The notes below the pieces were generated by a model. That model was not told the DNA's origin, searched no databases, and was given only the letters and a program-made list of their open reading frames with translations. A stretch of DNA of 5,028 nt. Source: Anaerolineales bacterium UBA6663. Its GTDB lineage: Bacteria; Chloroflexota; Anaerolineae; Anaerolineales; UBA6663. How positions within the stretch are numbered: position 1 is the first letter of the stretch; every line of letters begins with the position of its first letter. The DNA lies in assembly GCA_002455335.1 (NCBI GenBank), contig DKKP01000334.1, positions 1-5,028 on the forward strand, in the 5' to 3' direction. A program made the position numbers and the translations under genes. Of this stretch, positions 1 to 5,028 are shown one piece after another.

Positions 1-1295
<1,295 letters not shown>

Positions 1296-1299
<4 letters not shown>

Positions 1300-2189
1300 T
1301 CAGACTTAGCGAGTGCTTCCACACCGCCAACGATGTCGAGGATGTCGCTCGTGATCGACAGCTGGCGGGCCTTGTTGTAGCTGAGCTGTAGCTGGCCCAG
1401 CAGATCTTTTGCGTTGTCGGTGGCGCTGCGCATCGCGGCCATGCGGGCCGAGTGCTCGCTGGCCAGCGACTCGAGCAGCGCCTGGTAGACCTGCAGCTGC
1501 GCGAACCGCGGGACGATGACGTTCAACAGCTCCTCGCGGGCCGGCTCGTAGCTGTAGGCGGCCAGGGTCGCGTGGCTCTCCACCCCGCCGGCTGCCTCGC
1601 CGGCCGTGGACGGATCGAGCGGCAGCAGCTGCTGGATCGTCGGCTCCTGGCGCAGCGCATTGACAAAGCGTGTGTAGCACAGATACACCTTGTCGGCGCG
1701 GCCCTCGCGATAATCGTCAAGCAGCAGACGCCCGATCGCTGAGACGTCGGCGTAGGTCGGGTAGGCCGGAAGATTGGTGAACTCGGCGCTGACAGAGAAC
1801 CGCCGCCGAAGCAGCAGATCGCGGCCCTTCCGCCCAACCGCCACGAATTTAACCGGCGCGGTCTGGTCCTTGGCGAAAGCCATCGCCGTGCGCAGCGCAT
1901 TGGTGTTGTAGGCGCCGCATAGCCCGCGATCGCTCGTGAAGAGGACGACCGTCACGCTCTCGATCTTGTCGTGCTGGTGCAGTAAGGGATGCAGCGCCGT
2001 CAGGTTGCCCGGCTGCTGGCTGAGGTGGCTGAGGATATTGAAGGCCTTGGCGGCATAGGCGCGGGTCGCGAACATCGCCTGCTGCGACTTACGCACCCGC
2101 GACGCGCTGACGGCCTCCAGGGCCTTAGTCACCTGGCCGATGTTTTTGATGCTCCGCATCCGGAGCCGCATCGAGCGCAATGAAGCCAT
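1296..2189 (-). CDS. atpG: F1 ATP synthase gamma subunit
   Basis: Gamma is the central rotor shaft of F1. Its N- and C-terminal helices form a coiled coil inside the alpha3beta3 ring and couple c-ring rotation to catalysis. The product is 297 residues, normal for the family (about 285-300). The N-terminus has the conserved pattern LRMRSIKNIGQVTKALEAVS (residues 9-28). The middle has TSDRGLCGAYN (85-95). The C-terminal helix carries SARMAAMRSATDNA (247-260) and ends with ITSDILDIVGGVEAL (279-293), the gamma signature with Asp in place of the usual Glu of ITxE. The ATG at 2189 fits the family N-terminus. A TTG at 2234 would add 15 residues encoded entirely by an intergenic repeat and is unlikely. 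No Shine-Dalgarno motif precedes 2189, unlike atpA. The stop is TAG at 1296-1298, inside the next repeat array. The gene lies 73 nt after atpA and is probably in one operon with it. Confidence 0.97.
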
Positions 2190-2192
2190 AAT

Positions 2193-2262
2193 GGATTTCT
2201 GATTGCCGATTTCTGATTGCCGATTGAAGGTCAATCAGCAATCGGCAATCCACAATCAGCAA
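2193..2262. repeat. Opposed heptamer arrays filling the atpA-atpG gap
   Basis: On the plus strand, four contiguous 7-nt units (C[TC]GATT[GT]) occupy 2199-2226. A 5-nt loop (2227-2231) follows, then four units of the complementary form CAATCnn at 2232-2259. A further partial unit lies at each edge. The arms are exactly balanced at 28 nt each, with about five mismatches between them, and form a palindrome that covers almost the whole 73-nt gap. The mRNA could fold into a hairpin just ahead of the atpG start codon, whose upstream sequence has no Shine-Dalgarno motif. The unit differs from those in the two neighbouring gaps. Confidence 0.88.
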
Positions 2263-3771
2263 TTAAGACTGCCAGCCGCTGTTGAACTGTTGGATCGCCG
2301 ACTTGAGCCGCGGCTCGATTTCGGGTGCGATGGCCTTCTTCTCGGCAACCTCGCGGGCGATCTCGCCGTAAGAGGTCTCCATGAAGCGGATGAAGGATGC
2401 CTCCCAGGCTTTGACCTGATCGACGGCGATGGTGTCGATCAAACCGCGTGTCGCGGCGTACATGACCATGACCTGATTCTCGAGCGAAACCGGCTCGTAC
2501 TGCGGCTGCTTGAGGATCTCGGTCAGGCGGTAGCCGCGGTCGAGTTGGCGCTGCGTGGCCTTGTCGAGGTCCGAGCCGAACGTGGCGAAGGCCGCGAGCT
2601 CGCGGAAGGCGGCCATATCGCCCTTGAGCTGGCCGGCCACCTGCTTCATGGCCTTGGTCTGGGCGTCGCCGCCGACGCGCGAGACCGATATGCCGACGTT
2701 CACGGCCGGGCGGATGCCCGAGTAGAACAGATCGGCCTCGAGGTAGATCTGGCCGTCTGTGATCGAGATGACGTTGGTCGGCACATAGGCCGAGACGTCA
2801 CCGAGCAGGGTCTCGATGATCGGCAGCGCCGTGAGCGAACCGCCGCCGCGCTCGTCCGAGAGTTGGGCCGCGCGTTCGAGCAAGCGCGAGTGCAGGTAGA
2901 AGACGTCGCCCGGGTAGGCCTCGCGGCCCGGCGGGCGGCGCAGCAGCAGCGACACCTGGCGGTAGGCCCAGGCGTGCTTGGAGAGGTCGTCGAAGACGAT
3001 CAGGGCGTCGCGCCCGGTCTCCATGAACTCCTCGCCGATGGCCGAGCCCGAATAGGGCGCGATGTATTGCATGGCGGCCGGGTCGTCGGCCGAGGCCACG
3101 ACGATGATGGTGTAGTCCATCGCGCCGTGCTGCTCGAGGGTGCCAAGGACGCGCGCGATCTGGGCCTTCTTCTGCCCGATCGCGACGTAGATGCAGATGC
3201 AGTCCTTGCCCTTCTGGTTGATGATCGAGTCGATTGCCAGTGCGGTCTTGCCGGTCTGGCGGTCGCCGATGATCAACTCGCGCTGGCCGCGGCCGATCGG
3301 GATCATGGCGTCGATCGGCTTGATGCCGGTCTGAAGCGGGCGCTTGACGTCTTTGCGCTCGACCACGCCGGGGGCGATGCGCTCGATCGGCCGGGTCTTG
3401 TCGGTGACGATCGGGCCCTTGCCGTCGACGGGCTCGCCGAGCGCGTTGACCACGCGCCCGATCATGGCGTCGCCGACGGGCACAGAGGCGATCCGACCTG
3501 TGCCACGCACCAGCATGCCTTCTTCGATGCCGCTGTAGTCGCCGAGCGTGATGATGCCGACCGAGTCTTTCTCGAGGTTGAAGGCGATGCCCATGACGCC
3601 GTTGTCGAAGCGCACAAGCTCCTGGGCCTTGACGTTGCTCAGACCCGCTGCGCGCGCGATGCCGTCCCCGGCTTCGAGCACATGCCCGACTTCCTGGGCC
3701 GCGATCTGGGGCTGAAAAGCGTCGATTTGTTGCTGCAGTGAAGAGGCGAGGTCTTTGACGAAATCCGACAT
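2263..3771 (-). CDS. atpA: F1 ATP synthase alpha subunit
   Basis: Alpha is the non-catalytic nucleotide-binding subunit of the alpha3beta3 ring. It supplies the arginine finger to the catalytic sites, and its N-terminus normally binds delta. The product is 502 residues, typical of the family. Seen in the translation: an N-terminal beta-barrel segment ([14 protein letters not shown], 31-44), the P-loop GDRQTGKT (169-176, Lys175 as in E. coli), [20 protein letters not shown] (269-288), [13 protein letters not shown] (309-321), and [15 protein letters not shown] (362-376) with arginine finger Arg365. The ATG at 3771 has GGAG at 3780-3783 with 8-nt spacing. An in-frame ATG at 3837 would add 22 residues but has no ribosome-binding site and lies in a hairpin loop. 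The reading frame stays open upstream across proC in another frame; that extension is not a fusion. No atpH or atpF precedes it; proC does. Confidence 0.98.
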   Translation of the reverse strand: MSDFVKDLASSLQQQIDAFQPQIAAQEVGHVLEAGDGIARAAGLSNVKAQELVRFDNGVMGIAFNLEKDSVGIITLGDYSGIEEGMLVRGTGRIASVPVGDAMIGRVVNALGEPVDGKGPIVTDKTRPIERIAPGVVERKDVKRPLQTGIKPIDAMIPIGRGQRELIIGDRQTGKTALAIDSIINQKGKDCICIYVAIGQKKAQIARVLGTLEQHGAMDYTIIVVASADDPAAMQYIAPYSGSAIGEEFMETGRDALIVFDDLSKHAWAYRQVSLLLRRPPGREAYPGDVFYLHSRLLERAAQLSDERGGGSLTALPIIETLLGDVSAYVPTNVISITDGQIYLEADLFYSGIRPAVNVGISVSRVGGDAQTKAMKQVAGQLKGDMAAFRELAAFATFGSDLDKATQRQLDRGYRLTEILKQPQYEPVSLENQVMVMYAATRGLIDTIAVDQVKAWEASFIRFMETSYGEIAREVAEKKAIAPEIEPRLKSAIQQFNSGWQS

Positions 3772-3779
3772 GCCGAAGT

Positions 3780-3783
3780 CTCC
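3780..3783 (-). promoter_or_regulatory. Ribosome-binding site deciding the atpA start
   Basis: GGAG on the minus strand lies 8 nt upstream of the ATG at 3771. It supports this start over the in-frame ATG at 3837, which has no such motif. The motif sits between two direct copies of CTTCGG (minus strand, 3773-3787). Confidence 0.7.
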
Positions 3784-3820
3784 GAAGCGGTCGTTATAGA
3801 CGAAAGGCCCGTTTCGTGCC

Positions 3821-3851
3821 AACAAAATCGCCAGCATGTTGCTGCCGGCGA
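3821..3851 (-). terminator. Terminator-like hairpin in the atpA leader (possible attenuator)
   Basis: Within the predicted leader, the minus strand reads TCGCCGGCA (3843-3851), a 6-nt loop (3837-3842) and TGCTGGCGA (3828-3836). This is a 9-bp stem with one G-U pair, followed at once by TTTTGTT (3821-3827). That is the layout of an intrinsic terminator, placed about 30 nt after the predicted start and about 50 nt before the atpA start codon. A second small stem (ACGAAA/TTTCGT, 3800-3817) follows. If real, it would reduce read-through into the F1 genes. No leader peptide or clear antiterminator is visible. Confidence 0.4.
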
Positions 3852-3885
3852 CAAAGATCACCTGTTTGGGGGCGAATGTGGTGGA

Positions 3886-3914
3886 ATCATACTGTATTCG
3901 GCGACGATTGTCCA
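3886..3914 (-). promoter_or_regulatory. Sigma70-type promoter for atpA-atpG-atpD
   Basis: Read on the minus strand, a -35 element TGGACA (3909-3914, 5 of 6 to TTGACA) and a -10 element TATGAT (3886-3891, 5 of 6 to TATAAT) are separated by exactly 17 nt. Transcription would start near 3879, giving an atpA leader of about 108 nt. The site is in the only gene-free stretch between proC and atpA, just downstream of the proC hairpin, and is a local low-GC patch. This is a sequence match only, with no experimental support. Confidence 0.65.
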
Positions 3915-3928
3915 GCAATTCACAAACC

Positions 3929-3988
3929 GGAGGAGCGAGGAGCGAAGGGCGATGAGCGCGGCGTTCGCTCCTCGCTCTTCGCCCCTCC
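3929..3988. repeat. GC-rich heptamer palindrome after proC
   Basis: On the plus strand, units of the form GAGCGAR (variants GGGCGAT, GAGCGCG) run from GGAG at 3929-3932 to 3960. The complementary units TTCGCTC, CTCGCTC and TTCGCCC run from 3964 to 3984, followed by CTCC at 3985-3988. The arms pair in heptamer register with a very short loop, and the stem is strongly GC-rich. In the direction of proC transcription it starts 3 nt after the proC stop and is followed only by GGTTTGTG, a poor U-tract. It could still end or protect the proC message, but it is not a canonical intrinsic terminator. Confidence 0.85.
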
Positions 3989-3991
3989 CCT

Positions 3992-4834
3992 TCACCCCTC
4001 CAACTTATCGTGCCGCGCCCGGCCCTGGCCGAGCTCGACGCTGCGCTGGTAGGCGGCCCAGATCGCGCGGGAGATGGCGGTCCGGAAGCCGGCTTTCTCG
4101 AGGTAGTAGAGTGCCTCGGCCGTCGTGCCGCCCGGTGAGGTGACCTGGTTGCGCAGACGCGCCATGTGGCTGGGCGAGTGCTGGTAGAAGTCGACCGAGC
4201 CCTTGACGGTTTGAGTGACCAGTTGCTCGGCCACACGCCGCGAGAAGCCCAAATGCACACCGGCGTCAACCAGGGCCTCCATGAAGAGATATACGTAGGC
4301 CGGGCCAGTGCCCGAGAGCGCCGTAGCCATATCCAGTTGATCCTCGTAGTCGGCCTCGACCTCCTGACCCAGCGCGCTGAGCAGCGCGCGCGCCTCGGCG
4401 CGCTGTTGCTCGGAGACCGCGGGCGCCGCGATCCAGACCGTGATGCCCTCGCCGATCTGGGCAGGTGTGTTCGGCATCGAGCGCACGATGTTGGGGTGCG
4501 CCAGGCCCTGCGCCAATGTCTCGACCTTGACGCCGGCCGCGATCGATAGCACGAGGGCGTCGGGCCGGATCCGTTCGTGGAGCTCGGGCAGCACCCGCGC
4601 CAGCATCTGCGGCTTGACGCCCAGTACGACGATGTCGGCCTCGGCGACCGCCTCGGGGTTATGCGTGGTCCAACGCACACCGTACTTCTCGGCCAGCACG
4701 CGTCCACGTTCCTCGCGCGGACCCGAGGCGATCAGGCGACCGGGCGTCGCCATGTTCTTGGCGAGCAGACCCGAGATCACGGCCTCGGCCATAGCGCCAG
4801 AGCCGACGAACGCGATTGTGGATTGATTGAGCAT
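3992..4834 (-). CDS. proC: Pyrroline-5-carboxylate reductase
   Basis: The enzyme reduces 1-pyrroline-5-carboxylate to L-proline with NAD(P)H, the last step of proline synthesis, in the cytoplasm. The product is 280 residues (family about 260-280). The N-terminal Rossmann domain opens with a dinucleotide-binding loop, [10 protein letters not shown] (9-18), followed by VVLGVKPQ (69-76) and [15 protein letters not shown] (116-130). The C-terminal helical domain has [11 protein letters not shown] (172-182) and the signature [15 protein letters not shown] (228-242), which carry the substrate- and cofactor-contacting residues of the family. The ATG at 4834 places the glycine loop at the usual distance from the N-terminus. 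No Shine-Dalgarno motif precedes it, but TAAAAT lies 6 nt upstream, so the transcript may be leaderless. The gene ends 220 nt before atpA, separated from it by a strong hairpin and a promoter, so co-transcription with the ATP synthase genes is doubtful. I see no functional link between the two beyond proximity. Confidence 0.97.
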   Translation of the reverse strand: MLNQSTIAFVGSGAMAEAVISGLLAKNMATPGRLIASGPREERGRVLAEKYGVRWTTHNPEAVAEADIVVLGVKPQMLARVLPELHERIRPDALVLSIAAGVKVETLAQGLAHPNIVRSMPNTPAQIGEGITVWIAAPAVSEQQRAEARALLSALGQEVEADYEDQLDMATALSGTGPAYVYLFMEALVDAGVHLGFSRRVAEQLVTQTVKGSVDFYQHSPSHMARLRNQVTSPGGTTAEALYYLEKAGFRTAISRAIWAAYQRSVELGQGRARHDKLEG

Positions 4835-4840
4835 GGGCGG

Positions 4841-4846
4841 ATTTTA
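4841..4846 (-). promoter_or_regulatory. -10 element placed for a leaderless proC transcript
   Basis: TAAAAT on the minus strand (5 of 6 to TATAAT) ends 6 nt before the proC ATG, which puts the expected transcription start on the A of the start codon. No Shine-Dalgarno motif is present, as expected for a leaderless message. There is no convincing -35 hexamer at 16-18 nt upstream; the area instead has two direct copies of GATCACGG 10 bp apart (4848-4865). Confidence 0.4.
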
Positions 4847-4891
4847 CCCGTGATCGTCCGTGATCATCGGCCCGATGCCGCGCACGCCGCC

Positions 4892-5028
4892 GGGGGCGCG
4901 TCGGAATGGCCGGACACGGCCCAATGTGGCGTACGACGATGGGTGGCGCGTCGTGATGGCCCGCGCGCCACGGCCCAACGTGGCGTACGACGATGGGTGG
5001 CGCGTCGTGATGGCCGGGCACGGCCCGA
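4892..5028. repeat. 54-bp tandem repeat, 2-3 copies, running off the right edge
   Basis: A 54-bp unit spans 4926-4979 and restarts at 4980, with its first 36 bases (GTGGCGTACGACGATGGGTG onward) identical, continuing to the window end. A third, degenerate and incomplete copy precedes it from about 4892, sharing GGCGCGTCG and CACGGCCCAA. The middle copy differs from its neighbours by a few added bases. Each unit holds an inverted pair ACGACG/CGTCGT with a 10-nt loop. The unit is a multiple of three and stays open in frames on both strands, reading as 18-residue repeats (for example HHDAPPIVVRHVGP on minus). With 179 gene-free bases here and the window ending, I cannot tell a non-coding minisatellite from the edge of a repeat-containing gene. 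I favour non-coding. Confidence 0.8.

Noticed and set aside
2190..2234. A TTG start at 2234 adding 15 residues to AtpG.
   Set aside because: The added residues are encoded by the heptamer array, and the ATG at 2189 gives the family's normal N-terminus.
2203..3741. A 512-codon open frame on the plus strand.
   Set aside because: It is antisense to atpA, begins inside the heptamer repeat, and has the Asp/Arg/Leu/Ala-rich composition typical of frames opposite GC-rich genes.
3929..3988. The palindrome after proC as a standard Rho-independent terminator.
   Set aside because: The stem is strong but the following bases in the proC direction (GGTTTGTG) are not a proper U-tract. It is built from tandem units like the palindromes in the other gaps, so I list it as a repeat.
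3772..4707. An in-frame upstream extension that would make atpA an 814-residue fusion.
   Set aside because: The added 312 residues are proC read in the wrong frame plus spacer. The true proC frame has all its motifs, and atpA has its own ribosome-binding site and normal length from 3771.
4659..5021. A 120-codon minus-strand frame with two near-identical HHDAPPIVVRHVGP repeats as a gene.
   Set aside because: Its last third is proC in another frame, and the rest is the 54-bp repeat. It has no ribosome-binding site and no recognisable domain, so coding is not supported from this window.

Overview
The window is a high-GC bacterial chromosome segment (roughly 60-65% G+C by eye) carrying four housekeeping genes, all on the minus strand. 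In transcription order, right to left, they are proC (pyrroline-5-carboxylate reductase) and then atpA, atpG and atpD, the alpha, gamma and beta subunits of the F1 part of F-type ATP synthase. atpD runs off the left edge and lacks roughly its last 65 codons. The protein motifs are clear enough that these four identities are close to certain. The host is less certain. The F1 sequences and the habit of filling intergenic gaps with short degenerate repeats resemble Chloroflexota (Anaerolineae/Caldilineae-like genomes), but this is an impression without a database search.

Layout by region: 1-1205, atpD (partial). 1206-1295, a gap filled by two opposed arrays of an 8-nt unit that reach into the atpG stop codon and the atpD start. 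1296-2189, atpG. 2190-2262, a gap filled by two opposed arrays of a 7-nt unit. 2263-3771, atpA. 3772-3991, a 220-base gap holding, from the proC side, a GC-rich hairpin built from a third 7-nt unit, a good sigma70-type promoter (17-bp spacer), and a leader of about 108 nt with a terminator-like hairpin and a GGAG ribosome-binding site. 3992-4834, proC. 4835-5028, a possible leaderless promoter for proC and then two to three copies of a 54-bp tandem repeat running off the right edge.

atpA, atpG and atpD probably form one transcription unit (perhaps with atpC beyond the left edge), started by the promoter downstream of proC. The usual upstream genes for subunits a, c, b and delta are absent: proC sits where atpH would be expected. 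The F1 and Fo/delta genes of this organism are therefore probably at separate loci.

No mobile element, defence system, CRISPR array or RNA gene is visible. The unusual content is non-coding. Every intergenic space holds a repeat, each built from a different short unit, and three of the four repeats are arranged as balanced palindromes.
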